DNA from: PFJX01 sp963713085
GTDB lineage: Bacteria > Pseudomonadota > Gammaproteobacteria > Burkholderiales > Thiobacillaceae
Direction: 5' to 3'
Length of the DNA: 64,000 nt
Assembly: GCA_963713085.1 (NCBI GenBank)
Contig: CAVQKQ010000009.1
Location: forward strand, 218,916-282,915
The notes under the pieces are model-generated. The model was not told where the DNA came from. It worked only from the letters and a program-made list of their open reading frames with translations, and did not search any database. Within the stretch, counting starts at the first letter, position 1. Every line of letters begins with the position of its first letter. The position numbers were made by a program, and so were the translations under genes. Positions 44,007 to 52,237 of the stretch are shown here, one piece after another.

Positions 44007-44025
44007 CCCCCGCCGAAGCGGGGGC
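44007..44025 (-). terminator. Rho-independent terminator of the DUF302 gene
   Basis: On the minus strand, AGCCCCCGC and GCGGGGG pair around TTCG and are followed by TTTGATTTT. This is a stable tetraloop hairpin with a T-rich tail just after the DUF302 gene. Confidence 0.75.
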
Positions 44026-44053
44026 TGCCTGTGGCGGCCGAGCCGCGGTAGGT

Positions 44054-44746
44054 CTACAGATCGCCGTTGGCTGCGGCACGCATGATGTCGTCGATCTTGT
44101 CGCGGATGTCGGCGGCGTCCTTGACCAGCTCGCTGGGCGCGCCCATCTTGCCGGAGATGGAATCCAGCCAGGCAACGTTCCAGTCCAGGGTCAGCACCCA
44201 GATGTTCTTGTCGGCGTCCTCCATGATGGCGATGCGGCAGGGCAAAAAGATGATGGCCTCCGGCGCGTACCTGAGCACATCGCGTCCGGCGGCGATGTCG
44301 CAGTAGTGGTAGACCTCCATGCGCGGCGCGTCGTTGTCGCCCAGCACGGCGCGAATGTCCTTCCACATGGGACTCTCGCCCACCTTCTTGAAGTTGAGCT
44401 GGTTGGCGCGCAGTTCCATGGACTGCTTCACGTCGTCGAAGCTCAGGCCGGGCTTGGCCTTGTACTTGATGGCCATCATGTTCATGACGTCCTTCACGTC
44501 CATGCGCGTGACCATGTTCATCATCGGCATCATCTGCTTCATCAGCTTCATCTTCTCTTCCGGAGGGACGACGCGCGACATCTCGTAGGGACGGGTCGCG
44601 CGCCCCCCGGGGCTGATGGGCAACACCATGGGGCCGGCGCTGATCGGCACGTCCTTCAGGTAGGGATTGTCGGCGGAGTGGGCCGGCATCTGGACCAGAG
44701 CGGCAGTGGAGACCAAGGCAACAGCAGCGACGAGCAGACGTTTCAT
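44054..44746 (-). CDS. Secreted DUF302-domain protein
   Basis: 230 residues with a signal peptide (ending ALVQMPAHSA). The C-terminal DUF302 domain has CDIAAGRDVLRYAPEAIIFLPCRIAI and WVLTLDWNVAWLD. The function of DUF302 is unsettled. Such methionine-rich (MMPMMNMV) secreted versions occur next to rhodanese genes in sulfur oxidisers. It is probably cotranscribed with the rhodanese-like gene 37 bases upstream. Confidence 0.88.
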   Translation of the reverse strand: MKRLLVAAVALVSTAALVQMPAHSADNPYLKDVPISAGPMVLPISPGGRATRPYEMSRVVPPEEKMKLMKQMMPMMNMVTRMDVKDVMNMMAIKYKAKPGLSFDDVKQSMELRANQLNFKKVGESPMWKDIRAVLGDNDAPRMEVYHYCDIAAGRDVLRYAPEAIIFLPCRIAIMEDADKNIWVLTLDWNVAWLDSISGKMGAPSELVKDAADIRDKIDDIMRAAANGDL

Positions 44747-44783
44747 ATGTGCTTCCTCTCGATTACAGCGGATTATTTGACGT

Positions 44784-45434
44784 TCATTTCGGTGAAACGG
44801 TGGTCAGGCCCAGCATTTTCCAGTCCTGAATGCCGCCACGATACCACTTGAGCTTGCTGGCCGGATAACCCATGGCCAACAACTGCTTGATGTTGGTGGG
44901 CGACTGCCCGCACCAGGGGCCGTTGCAATACAGGACCAGGGTCTTGGCGTTCTCGAAGTTCCATAGGATGCCCTGACGCGCCGCGCCGAACTTGAACACC
45001 AGGGTATCGGCGATCTGTTCCTGGTCGGCGTAGCCCGGATGGAGTTCCTCCCAGGGCAGCACGATGGCGCCCGGAATGACGCCGGAACGCAGTGGCCAGT
45101 CGCTGTCGCGGGAATCGATCACCAGGACGTTGGGGTCCTTGCCCACCCGCTTCAGGTATTCCAGCATTTCCAGTTCGCCGATGGTCTCCACCCCGGGCGC
45201 CAACTTTATGGGCTGGATGCAGTAGGGCGGACAGGGACGGGAGGTCAGGGAATAGTCCGGATCCAGCATGTTATCGGTATCCGGATTGCGCTCGATGACG
45301 ACCGTCTTGCCGTTGTGGATGACCTCCACCGACTTGACGGCTTGGGTGATGTTGACTGCCTTATCGCTGGCCGACGCGGCAACGCATGCCAGCCCCATCA
45401 CCCCGGCCAGAACCGCACATCTCAGTGCCTGCAT
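44784..45434 (-). CDS. Secreted rhodanese-like protein
   Basis: 216 residues with a signal peptide (~1-23). The single rhodanese domain contains VLVIDSRDSDWPLRSGVIPGAIVLPW. The likely catalytic loop is LVLYCNGPWCGQSPT, with the nucleophilic cysteine in YCNGPWC. A Cys pair (RPCPPYCIQP) precedes the domain. It should handle sulfane sulfur in the periplasm; the exact substrate is unknown. Confidence 0.88.
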   Translation of the reverse strand: MQALRCAVLAGVMGLACVAASASDKAVNITQAVKSVEVIHNGKTVVIERNPDTDNMLDPDYSLTSRPCPPYCIQPIKLAPGVETIGELEMLEYLKRVGKDPNVLVIDSRDSDWPLRSGVIPGAIVLPWEELHPGYADQEQIADTLVFKFGAARQGILWNFENAKTLVLYCNGPWCGQSPTNIKQLLAMGYPASKLKWYRGGIQDWKMLGLTTVSPK

Positions 45435-45497
45435 GTCAGTCTCCTCCTTGTAATCCAGGCATTGTGGCTACAGGTGGCGACGACATGCAAGGCCCGG

Positions 45498-46067
45498 TCA
45501 GTCCATATACTCGAACACCTTCACCACTTTGGAAACCCCGCTGGTGCGGGCTGCGACCTCGGCGGCGGCTTCGGCCTCTTCGCGCTTCACCAGCCCCATC
45601 AGGAAGACCGTGCCGGCCTCTGTCACCACCTTGACCTGGTGGGCGTTGAAACGCTTGTCGTCGAGGAAGCGGGCCTTCACCTTGGCCGTGAGGTAGCTGT
45701 CGCTGGCGCGATCGCTGAAGCTGGTGGCCGCGCCGAGGGTCAGTTCGTTCTGCACTTCGCGGACATTGGGCACGCCCCTGGCGATTTCCGCCGCCTTGGA
45801 GCGGGTGGCGTCGTCGGGCACCTGGCCGGTCAACAGCACGCGGCGGTTGAAGCTGGTGACAATGACATGGGCCTTCTTGCCGTCCTCATCGTGAATCCGG
45901 TTACCCGCCTTCAGTTCGATCTCCTCATCGAGCAGGTAGGTGCCGGCGGTACGGCGGTCTTCCGCCATCAGCACGCCCATGCCTGCGCCGGCGGCCACGA
46001 TGGGAAAGCAACCGGACAGGTTGGTGGCGGTGAGGCCCAGCAGGGTCACTAGAATGATTTTTCGCAT
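45498..46067 (-). CDS. dolP: BON-domain outer-membrane lipoprotein (DolP/YraP)
   Basis: 189 residues. Lipobox LSGC gives lipidated C20. Two BON domains follow (HVIVTSFNRRVLLTGQVPDD and VKVVTEAGTVFLMGLVKRE). DolP binds anionic phospholipids and supports outer-membrane integrity. It starts two bases after diaA, forming yraN-diaA-dolP as in E. coli, with rsmI divergent. Confidence 0.92.
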   Translation of the reverse strand: MRKIILVTLLGLTATNLSGCFPIVAAGAGMGVLMAEDRRTAGTYLLDEEIELKAGNRIHDEDGKKAHVIVTSFNRRVLLTGQVPDDATRSKAAEIARGVPNVREVQNELTLGAATSFSDRASDSYLTAKVKARFLDDKRFNAHQVKVVTEAGTVFLMGLVKREEAEAAAEVAARTSGVSKVVKVFEYMD

Positions 46068-46069
46068 TT

Positions 46070-46648
46070 TCAGGCTCCTAACAGAAAGAAATCGATGCCA
46101 TCGCACAACCTGTGGATGGCCAGCAATTGGGTCTCGACAATCCGGGCCCCGGAATCGGTGGGGGCGCACACCGCCACATCCTCGTCGCCGAGCATGGCCG
46201 CCAGCTCCCCCCCGTCGCCACCGGTCAGCAGCACCACCCGCATCCCGCGCTCGTGAGCGACCCGCACCGCCCTGACAAGGTTCCCGCAGGTCCCGTAGCA
46301 GGAAATCACGCACAGCACATCGCCCGGGTGGCCCAGGGCCTCGACCTGGCGGGCCAGGCTGGATTCGATGCCGGCATGGTTGCGGAACGCGGTAGCGCCC
46401 GGATCCAGGAACAAAGCGGCCAGACCGGGACGTGCCTGCTCCAGGTTCTGGGCCAGGATGCCCGCCATATGGCGACCCAGCAGGGCCGACGCGCCGTTGC
46501 CGCAGATCAGGACCTTGCCCTCCTGCATCAGGCTGGCGGTCACCAGTTCCACCGCCTGGCTCAGGGGCTCGGTCAGCATGACCGCCGCGTCGGTCAGGGA
46601 CTGGACGCTGGCCTGGAACTGATTCTGGATGCGCTGGGTGAGGGGCAT
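46070..46648 (-). CDS. diaA: SIS-domain protein, DiaA-like
   Basis: 192 residues of the phosphoheptose isomerase-like SIS family (LICGNGASALLGRHMAGIL, DVLCVISCYGTCGNLVRAV). In this gene context it corresponds to DiaA, which binds DnaA and times replication initiation. A true GmhA is less likely given the yraN/dolP neighbours and the degenerate catalytic region. Confidence 0.85.
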   Translation of the reverse strand: MPLTQRIQNQFQASVQSLTDAAVMLTEPLSQAVELVTASLMQEGKVLICGNGASALLGRHMAGILAQNLEQARPGLAALFLDPGATAFRNHAGIESSLARQVEALGHPGDVLCVISCYGTCGNLVRAVRVAHERGMRVVLLTGGDGGELAAMLGDEDVAVCAPTDSGARIVETQLLAIHRLCDGIDFFLLGA

Positions 46649-46693
46649 GAAGGGATCCGCGGGGATAGAGTGGGATTATAGCCCGACCATGCT

Positions 46694-47026
46694 TCACGCC
46701 TCGAAGGCCCCTTTCAGCCATTCCATGCGTCCGCCCTGGAGCAGGATCGCGTCGAATCGGCAGGGTGCGTCCACGGCATGGCGCTGCAGGTAGTGGCGGG
46801 CCGCGAGAACGAGGCGCGCACGTTTGGGCGCGGTGATGCTCTCGGCGGCGCCGCCGTAATCCGAGCGGCCCCGGGCGCGCACCTCCACGAACACCAGGGT
46901 GGCGCCGTCCCGCATCACCAGGTCGATCTCGCCGCCCCGGCAGCGGAAGTTCCGCGCCAGCAGCTTCAGGCCCCGTCCCGCCAGGTAGTCCGCCGCCGCC
47001 TGTTCCGCCGCCGCTCCCTTGTTCAT
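46694..47026 (-). CDS. yraN: UPF0102 family protein YraN
   Basis: 110-residue endonuclease-fold protein (GLKLLARNFRCRGGEIDLVMRDG, VFVEVRAR). The GEIDL and VEVR motifs match the restriction-endonuclease-like core. Biological role is unknown. It is divergent from rsmI, 54 bases apart. Confidence 0.93.
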   Translation of the reverse strand: MNKGAAAEQAAADYLAGRGLKLLARNFRCRGGEIDLVMRDGATLVFVEVRARGRSDYGGAAESITAPKRARLVLAARHYLQRHAVDAPCRFDAILLQGGRMEWLKGAFEA

Positions 47027-47080
47027 CCTTTATCGGGCTTCTTGGTTAAACTGATCGCCGAAGCTTATCCCCCGAGCCCC

Positions 47081-49012
47081 ATGTTCGACACCCCCCAGCC
47101 CGCCCAAGCCGGTACCCTGTACATCGTCGCCACGCCCATCGGCAACCTGCGCGACCTGAGCCTGCGCGCCCTGGATGTGTTGAAGACGGCCGACATCCTG
47201 GCGGCGGAGGACACCCGCAACACCCAGGGCCTGTTGCGCGCCTTCGGCATCCAGGCCCGCCTGACCGCCCTGCATGAACACAACGAGGAAAACGCGGCGG
47301 CCCGCCTGATCGACGAGCTGCGCACCGGCAAGTCCGTGGCCTACGTGTCCGATGCCGGCACCCCGGGCATCTCCGATCCCGGCGCCCGCCTGGTCAGGAT
47401 GGCGCGCGACGCCGGCCTGACCATCGTCCCCATCCCCGGTCCCAGCGCCGTGGCCGCCGCCCTGTCGGTGGCCGGCCTGGAAGGCCCCTGGCTGTTCAAC
47501 GGCTTCCTGCCCGCCAAGCCCTCGGCGCGGCGCAAGGCCCTGGAAGCCCTGGCGGACCTGCCCTGCGCCATGGTGTTCTACGAGGCCCCCCACCGGATCA
47601 GGGAAACGGTGGACGATCTGCTGGCGGTCCTGGGCGGCGTTCGCCCCATCCTGTTCGCCCGGGAACTCACCAAGCGCTTCGAGCAGCTCCACCGCTGCCC
47701 CCTGGCCGAGGCCCCCGCCTGGCTGGCGGAAGACGACAATCATGCCCGGGGCGAGTTCGTCCTGGTGGTGGAAGCACCCCACCCGCAACCGGCCGAAGAG
47801 GACAACGGCGAGACCCGCCGGGTGCTGGAGATCCTGCTGGCGGAACTCACCCTCAAGCAAGCGGCCGCCCTGGCCGTTAAGCTCACCGGCGCGCGCAAGA
47901 ACGCCCTCTACCAGATGGCCCTGGAGATGAAGCCGGAAGGACCAGGGCAAGCACCAGGCAAGGAAACCAGGAACAGTCAATGGAAACCCATGGACCGCAT
48001 CACCCTCACCCGCCCCGACGACTGGCACCTGCACCTGCGCGACGGCGCCATGCTCGCCGCCGTGCTGCCGGACACCGCCCGGCGGTTCGCCCGGGCCATC
48101 GTCATGCCCAACCTGAGGCCGCCGGTGCGCAGCGTGGCGGAGGCCGCCGCCTATCGCGAGCGGATCCTGGCCGCCCTGCCGGTGGGCCTGGCCTTCACCC
48201 CGCTCATGACCCTGTACCTCACCGACAACACCACGCCGGACGAGATATTCGCGGCCAAGGCCAGCGGCTTCGTCCAGGCGGTGAAGTACTACCCGGCCGG
48301 CGCCACCACCAACTCGGATTCCGGCGTCACCGACATCCGCAAGGTCGATGCGGTGCTGGAGGCCATGGCGGAGGCGGGCCTGCCCCTGCTGCTGCACGGC
48401 GAGGTCACCGATGCCGATGTCGACATCTTCGATCGGGAGGCGGTGTTCATCGACCGCATCCTCGCCCCCCTCCTGGACCGTTTGCCCCGGCTCCGGGTGG
48501 TGCTGGAGCACATCACCACCCGCCAGGCCGCCGAGTTCGTGCGTGGGGCCCCCGGCAACGTGGCCGCCACCCTCACCGCCCACCATCTGCTCTACAACCG
48601 CAACGCCATGTTCCAGGGCGGCATCCGGCCCCACTACTACTGCCTGCCGGTGCTGAAGCGGGAGGTCCACCGCCGGGCCCTGGTGGAGGCCGCCGTGAGC
48701 GGCAATCCCAAGTTCTTCCTGGGCACCGACAGCGCGCCCCACGCCCGCGCGGCCAAGGAGACCGCCTGCGGCTGCGCCGGCTGCTTCACCGCCCCCGCCG
48801 CCCTGGAGTTCTACGCCGAGGCCTTCGACCGGGCCGGCGCGTTGGACCGGCTGGAAGGCTTCGCCAGCTTCCACGGTCCGGACTTCTACGGCCTGCCCCG
48901 CAACACCGACCGCATCACCCTGGTCCGGGATGCTCAAACGCTGTCCAGCGACCACCCCTCCGGCGTGGTGCCCCTGGGGGCCGGCGAGCCCCTGGCCTGG
49001 CGCCTTGCATAA
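47081..49012 (+). CDS. rsmI: RsmI and PyrC in one uninterrupted reading frame
   Basis: 643 codons with no stop between two complete enzymes. Residues 1-~285 are RsmI, the 16S rRNA C1402 2'-O-methyltransferase (LYIVATPIGNLRDLSLRAL, AEDTRNTQGLL, SDAGTPGISDPG, and terminal GARKNALYQMALE). A ~20-residue Gly/Pro/Gln/Lys linker follows, then dihydroorotase from residue 304. RsmI normally stops just after the ALE segment. Either the genes are fused or a stop has been lost; see the finding. Confidence 0.85.
   Translation: MFDTPQPAQAGTLYIVATPIGNLRDLSLRALDVLKTADILAAEDTRNTQGLLRAFGIQARLTALHEHNEENAAARLIDELRTGKSVAYVSDAGTPGISDPGARLVRMARDAGLTIVPIPGPSAVAAALSVAGLEGPWLFNGFLPAKPSARRKALEALADLPCAMVFYEAPHRIRETVDDLLAVLGGVRPILFARELTKRFEQLHRCPLAEAPAWLAEDDNHARGEFVLVVEAPHPQPAEEDNGETRRVLEILLAELTLKQAAALAVKLTGARKNALYQMALEMKPEGPGQAPGKETRNSQWKPMDRITLTRPDDWHLHLRDGAMLAAVLPDTARRFARAIVMPNLRPPVRSVAEAAAYRERILAALPVGLAFTPLMTLYLTDNTTPDEIFAAKASGFVQAVKYYPAGATTNSDSGVTDIRKVDAVLEAMAEAGLPLLLHGEVTDADVDIFDREAVFIDRILAPLLDRLPRLRVVLEHITTRQAAEFVRGAPGNVAATLTAHHLLYNRNAMFQGGIRPHYYCLPVLKREVHRRALVEAAVSGNPKFFLGTDSAPHARAAKETACGCAGCFTAPAALEFYAEAFDRAGALDRLEGFASFHGPDFYGLPRNTDRITLVRDAQTLSSDHPSGVVPLGAGEPLAWRLA
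47990..49012 (+). CDS. pyrC: Dihydroorotase
   Basis: 340-residue PyrC if translated from the internal ATG at 47990. It cyclises carbamoyl aspartate to dihydroorotate in pyrimidine synthesis. The metal-binding HLHLRDG motif is at the N-terminus, the carboxylated-lysine region is GFVQAVKYYPAGATTNS, and the C-terminal catalytic FFLGTDSAPHA is intact. No good ribosome binding site precedes 47990 (an AGGAA lies ~17 bases away), so it may depend on rsmI translation. Confidence 0.9.
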   Translation: MDRITLTRPDDWHLHLRDGAMLAAVLPDTARRFARAIVMPNLRPPVRSVAEAAAYRERILAALPVGLAFTPLMTLYLTDNTTPDEIFAAKASGFVQAVKYYPAGATTNSDSGVTDIRKVDAVLEAMAEAGLPLLLHGEVTDADVDIFDREAVFIDRILAPLLDRLPRLRVVLEHITTRQAAEFVRGAPGNVAATLTAHHLLYNRNAMFQGGIRPHYYCLPVLKREVHRRALVEAAVSGNPKFFLGTDSAPHARAAKETACGCAGCFTAPAALEFYAEAFDRAGALDRLEGFASFHGPDFYGLPRNTDRITLVRDAQTLSSDHPSGVVPLGAGEPLAWRLA

Positions 49013-49033
49013 CTGACTAGGGAGAACACCCGC

Positions 49034-50161
49034 ATGGAAAAGGACAACCCGTATTTCAAGTACCTGGTGGAACTGCTCAAGACCATGATGGAAAAGGGCG
49101 CCTCGGACTTGTTCATCACCGTGGGCGCCCCGCCCGCCCTCAAGGTCCATGGCGAAATGACCCCGTTCAACGCCAAGCCCATCAGCCGGGAACAGTCGGA
49201 GGAGATCGTCTCCTCGGCCATGAACGACAAGCAGCGGGCGGAATTCGCCGCCACCAAGGAGTGCAACTTCGCCCTCTCCCTGGACGGCATCGGCCGCTTC
49301 CGGGTCAACTGCTACGTCCAGCGCAGCTCGGTGGGCATGGTGCTGCGGACCATCACCACCGACATCCCCACCATGGACAGCCTGGGCCTGCCCGAGTCGA
49401 TCAAGAAGCTGATGATGGAAAAGCGCGGCCTGGTGCTGATGGTGGGCGCCACCGGCTCGGGCAAGTCCACCAGCCTGGCGGCCATGCTCAACCACCGCAA
49501 CGAGAACTCCCGGGGCCACATCATCACCATCGAGGACCCGGTGGAATTCGTCCATCCCCACAAGAAATGCCTGGTGATGCAGCGTGAAGTGGGCGTGGAC
49601 ACCGACAGCTGGTTCGCCGCCCTGAAGAACACCCTGCGCCAGGCCCCCGACGTGATCCTGATCGGCGAGATCCGCGACCGGGACACCATGGACTACGCCA
49701 TCGCCTTCGCCGAGACCGGCCACCTGTGCCTGGCCACCCTCCACGCCAACAACGCCAACCAGGCCCTGGACCGGATCATCAACTTCTTCCCCATGGACCG
49801 GCGCCAGCAGCTTCTGATGGACCTGTCCCTCAACATGAAGGGCATCATCTCCCAGCGCCTGATCCCCAAGATCGGCGGCGGCCGGGTACCGGCCTTCGAG
49901 ATGATGCTGGGCACCCCCCTGGTCCTGGACCTGATCCTCAAGGGCGCCGTCCACGAGATCAAGCCGATCATGGCCAAGTCCCGGGACCTGGGCATGTGCA
50001 CCTTCGACCAGGCCCTGTTCGACCTGTGCGCCGCCGGCCTGGTGGAGAACAAGGTCGCCCTGCGCTACGCCGACTCCCAGAACGAACTGCGCCTGATGCT
50101 GAAGGACCTGGTGCGGCACACCGACGACGACGACAACCCCGGCGGCCTGGAGATCGTCTGA
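49034..50161 (+). CDS. pilU: PilU, type IV pilus retraction ATPase
   Basis: 375-residue hexameric ATPase of the PilT family. Walker A is GATGSGKSTSL, Walker B is DVILIGEIRDR, and the His box is LCLATLHANNA. The C-terminal extension (VRHTDDDDNPGGLEIV) and N-terminus distinguish PilU from PilT. It assists PilT-driven retraction and thus works with the Pil-Chp system at 29.6-38.4 kb. GGGAG precedes the start. Confidence 0.94.
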   Translation: MEKDNPYFKYLVELLKTMMEKGASDLFITVGAPPALKVHGEMTPFNAKPISREQSEEIVSSAMNDKQRAEFAATKECNFALSLDGIGRFRVNCYVQRSSVGMVLRTITTDIPTMDSLGLPESIKKLMMEKRGLVLMVGATGSGKSTSLAAMLNHRNENSRGHIITIEDPVEFVHPHKKCLVMQREVGVDTDSWFAALKNTLRQAPDVILIGEIRDRDTMDYAIAFAETGHLCLATLHANNANQALDRIINFFPMDRRQQLLMDLSLNMKGIISQRLIPKIGGGRVPAFEMMLGTPLVLDLILKGAVHEIKPIMAKSRDLGMCTFDQALFDLCAAGLVENKVALRYADSQNELRLMLKDLVRHTDDDDNPGGLEIV

Positions 50162-50240
50162 ACCGGGCGACTCAATAAACCTTAAAACCGCGTAGTTGGC
50201 AGCTGTGAAATTGCCGCCAGCCCATGCCAGGCTTCGCCCG

Positions 50241-50323
50241 GCCCCTCACCCTGGCCCTCTCCCAAAAGGAGAGGGGACAAGTCACCCCCTCCCCCGCTGG
50301 GGGAGGGTTGGGGAGAGGGCGGC
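50241..50323. repeat. Family A palindromic repeat (CCCTCTCCC / GGGGGAGGG type)
   Basis: CCCTCTCCC, CTCCCCCGC, GGGGGAGGG and GGGAGAGGG alternate in a G/C-skewed element. Related elements lie at 54241-54393, 57696-57745 and 63745-63812. Confidence 0.75.
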
Positions 50324-50360
50324 GACCGATCAGGTCGCCTTGCAATTGCGGGTTTAGACA

Positions 50361-50390
50361 AAAAAGCCGGGCATACCGCCCGGCTTTTTT
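50361..50390. terminator. Bidirectional rho-independent terminator
   Basis: AAAAAGCCGGGC and GCCCGGCTTTTTT pair around ATACC. A and T tracts on both sides allow termination of pilU (plus) and the DsrE gene (minus). Confidence 0.92.
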
Positions 50391-50412
50391 CATGCACCGG
50401 CCTGCCGCAGCT

Positions 50413-50847
50413 TCACGGCCGCAGGTAGGCGTACCCCTGCTGCTGCTTGCGCATGATCTCCACCACCCCGGCGGGCACATACCCCACCGTGGGCAGCATG
50501 TCGTCCTTGGTCAGCTTCTGGGCGTGCATGGTGTTCTGGCAGGCCATCACCGCCACGCCGTTCGCCGTGGCGTCCTGCACCCGGTTGCCCACCTCGGATT
50601 CCACCTTGAGCATGCCGATGCCCGGGCCGAAGGCCACGATCTCCACATCCACGTTGTCCTTGCCCAGGTCCTTCTGGATGTTCTTGGCGTTGTTCAGCAC
50701 CAGATTCCATTTCGCCGGGTCGTTGTCGCTGACCTGGATCACCACCTTGGACTTGTCCGCCGCCTGGGCCGCACCGGGCGCGCACAGCGCCCCCAACAGC
50801 AGCAGGCCCGACAGCGCCACGCCCAGTAAACCACTCGCTCTCTTCAC
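50413..50847 (-). CDS. Secreted DsrE-family protein
   Basis: 144 residues with a signal peptide (ending GAAQAA). The DsrE/F-like domain is recognisable from KVVIQVSDNDPAKWNLVLNNAKN and VEIVAFGPGIGML. It keeps one cysteine in VMACQNTM, a position that carries persulfide in some relatives. It is probably a periplasmic sulfur-handling or redox protein. Confidence 0.85.
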   Translation of the reverse strand: MKRASGLLGVALSGLLLLGALCAPGAAQAADKSKVVIQVSDNDPAKWNLVLNNAKNIQKDLGKDNVDVEIVAFGPGIGMLKVESEVGNRVQDATANGVAVMACQNTMHAQKLTKDDMLPTVGYVPAGVVEIMRKQQQGYAYLRP

Positions 50848-50939
50848 AATGATCTCCTTCAGTTGTCTGGATGACGTCCCGGGACCGGGATGTGTCCCAT
50901 CCGTACGTTAGACGTTGGGGGCGGTAATTTATTCCAGTT

Positions 50940-51175
50940 TTCGGGGGTTTGGTTGCGGGCGAGTTTCAGCAGGACGGCAGGGTCGTAGGCGGGGGCGCCT
51001 TCGAGTTCGTTCTTGTAGCGGGCATGGAAGCCACTCAGGTCGAACTCGTGGTCGATGAGGTGGCTCAGGGTGTATTCGAAGCTGCCAGGTTGCACCTGTT
51101 TGCGAAATCCACGGGTAGCAGCTTCGGGCCCTTGCGGACCGGTTTGAAGCGGGCGATTTCGGTCGCGTCCTGTAC
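50940..51175 (-). pseudogene. IS1182-like transposase remnant
   Basis: The N-terminal region of an IS1182-type transposase is recognisable (RFKPVRKGPKLLPVDF, then QVQPGSFEYTLSHLIDHEFDLSGFHARY and GAPAYDPAVLLK). The two parts are in different frames because of a one-base loss near 51101-51104. Homology ends abruptly after LLK. It is a decayed fragment with no transposition activity. Confidence 0.75.
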
Positions 51176-51246
51176 GCAAATCTGTTCAACGGATTATGCC
51201 AAGTCAATGGCAGGGGAAATCGGCGTTCTTGGCGGTTTTTCTACAG

Positions 51247-51334
51247 CGTCAACGTTTTGCATGAGGCGCGCATTTGTAGCAGAGCGCGGCAGCGCGTAGC
51301 GAAAAATGCGTCCCTCTCAATGCAGTTGTTAGAT
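51247..51334 (-). other. Candidate integron attC site (downstream of the cassette gene)
   Basis: On the minus strand, ATCTAAC (51334-51328) fits the R'' consensus RYYYAAC six bases after the cassette gene's stop. It is followed by an imperfect inverted repeat (51303-51323 with 51255-51275) with unpaired bases. It ends in GTTGACG, which matches the G-TT core but deviates from RRRY at two positions. About 88 bases long. Confidence 0.6.
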
Positions 51335-51339
51335 CAGTT

Positions 51340-52206
51340 TCAGTCTTCTTGAGCATACTGTGCGATATCTCTCACTGGAACCTTCATCAATTCTGAGTAC
51401 GGAGGTGGCTTAGGGTAGTAACGGATGAATATTTCTGTTTCTTGTATGATTTTTTGTTCAATATCACCAATGTGCCCAGACATGTGACTTAGCTCACCTC
51501 CTATTTCTCTTATGGCTTTGTCGAGTTGCTTTCTCGACTCTTCTGATGTTCTTGGGTGAATTGTTTGAGACTCCGAGTGGGCTGCTTCCAAGTTCCGGCG
51601 CCGCGCAACCAACTGAAGATGATCAACTGCACAACCATCAATAACGTGACACAAAAAAAACCGATGAGCCAAAGAGCCGAGTAACGATATGTCATGGCGA
51701 GGTTTTCCATTTTTTCTACAATCACCGCACTCTTGAGCCAAGAGTTGCCCCATTGATGCTCTTTGATACAGCTTCTTCGGAATCTGGGTGCAGTAAAGCA
51801 TTTGCTTTATCGCTGCTTCGCAAAATCGAGCGGAATATATTGTGAGCTCTGATTCGTATCTGATTCGTTGTACTTCAGCATCTACAGGATCAAGGAACTC
51901 GGATGATTCTGAAAATTCAAATGCATCATTTATGATTACGCCGATGGATAAAGATAAAGCCCCCAAGCTGAATGTATACGGGTTATCTGGTTCATTTTGA
52001 ACCCATTCGTTGAGTTTTGTGTAGACAGGTAAAGAAGGAATCTGTTGCCGAGTCCAGAGCGCCATATTGTGAGCGAAAGGGATGATATTAGGCCTTATTG
52101 GTGTTTCGTTATCCCAAATTACGGCTTCTTTTCGGTATGCCCAGGTCGCGTGAGTAGCGGCATGAGGGCCTCTTGGAGAGGTACAGTTGTGATTACTCTG
52201 CTTCAC
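51340..52206 (-). CDS. Gene cassette protein of unknown function, possible HEPN-like fold
   Basis: 288 residues from a GTG at 52206 with no visible ribosome binding site; ATG 52065 is an alternative. The coding DNA is clearly more A+T-rich than all neighbours. The protein is soluble and helical. One segment (~125-210) runs YSARFCEAAIKQMLYCT to VARRRNLEAAHS. R204-N205-x4-H210 matches the Rx4-6H pattern of HEPN RNases. Cys residues cluster at 139-163. The gene lies between two attC-like sites, so it is probably a captured cassette. Confidence 0.75.
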   Translation of the reverse strand: MKQSNHNCTSPRGPHAATHATWAYRKEAVIWDNETPIRPNIIPFAHNMALWTRQQIPSLPVYTKLNEWVQNEPDNPYTFSLGALSLSIGVIINDAFEFSESSEFLDPVDAEVQRIRYESELTIYSARFCEAAIKQMLYCTQIPKKLYQRASMGQLLAQECGDCRKNGKPRHDISLLGSLAHRFFLCHVIDGCAVDHLQLVARRRNLEAAHSESQTIHPRTSEESRKQLDKAIREIGGELSHMSGHIGDIEQKIIQETEIFIRYYPKPPPYSELMKVPVRDIAQYAQED

Positions 52207-52237
52207 GGTTTTACGTAATGGCTATCATGTTTTTTTG

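Noticed and set aside
46778..47080. Upstream extension of the rsmI frame
   Set aside because: It overlaps yraN antisense and lacks similarity; the ATG at 47081 gives the normal RsmI start.
47030..50119. Very long open frame on the minus strand (over 1000 codons)
   Set aside because: It is antisense to rsmI-pyrC and pilU, whose families are certain. Long antisense frames are common in high-G+C DNA, and its translation is low complexity (Gly/His/Gln/Val-rich).
50907..50913. GTTAGAC, a possible further attC core box
   Set aside because: No matching RYYYAAC box with an inner stem lies at a suitable distance on either side; the nearby GGGAC/GTCCC hairpin does not fit attC.
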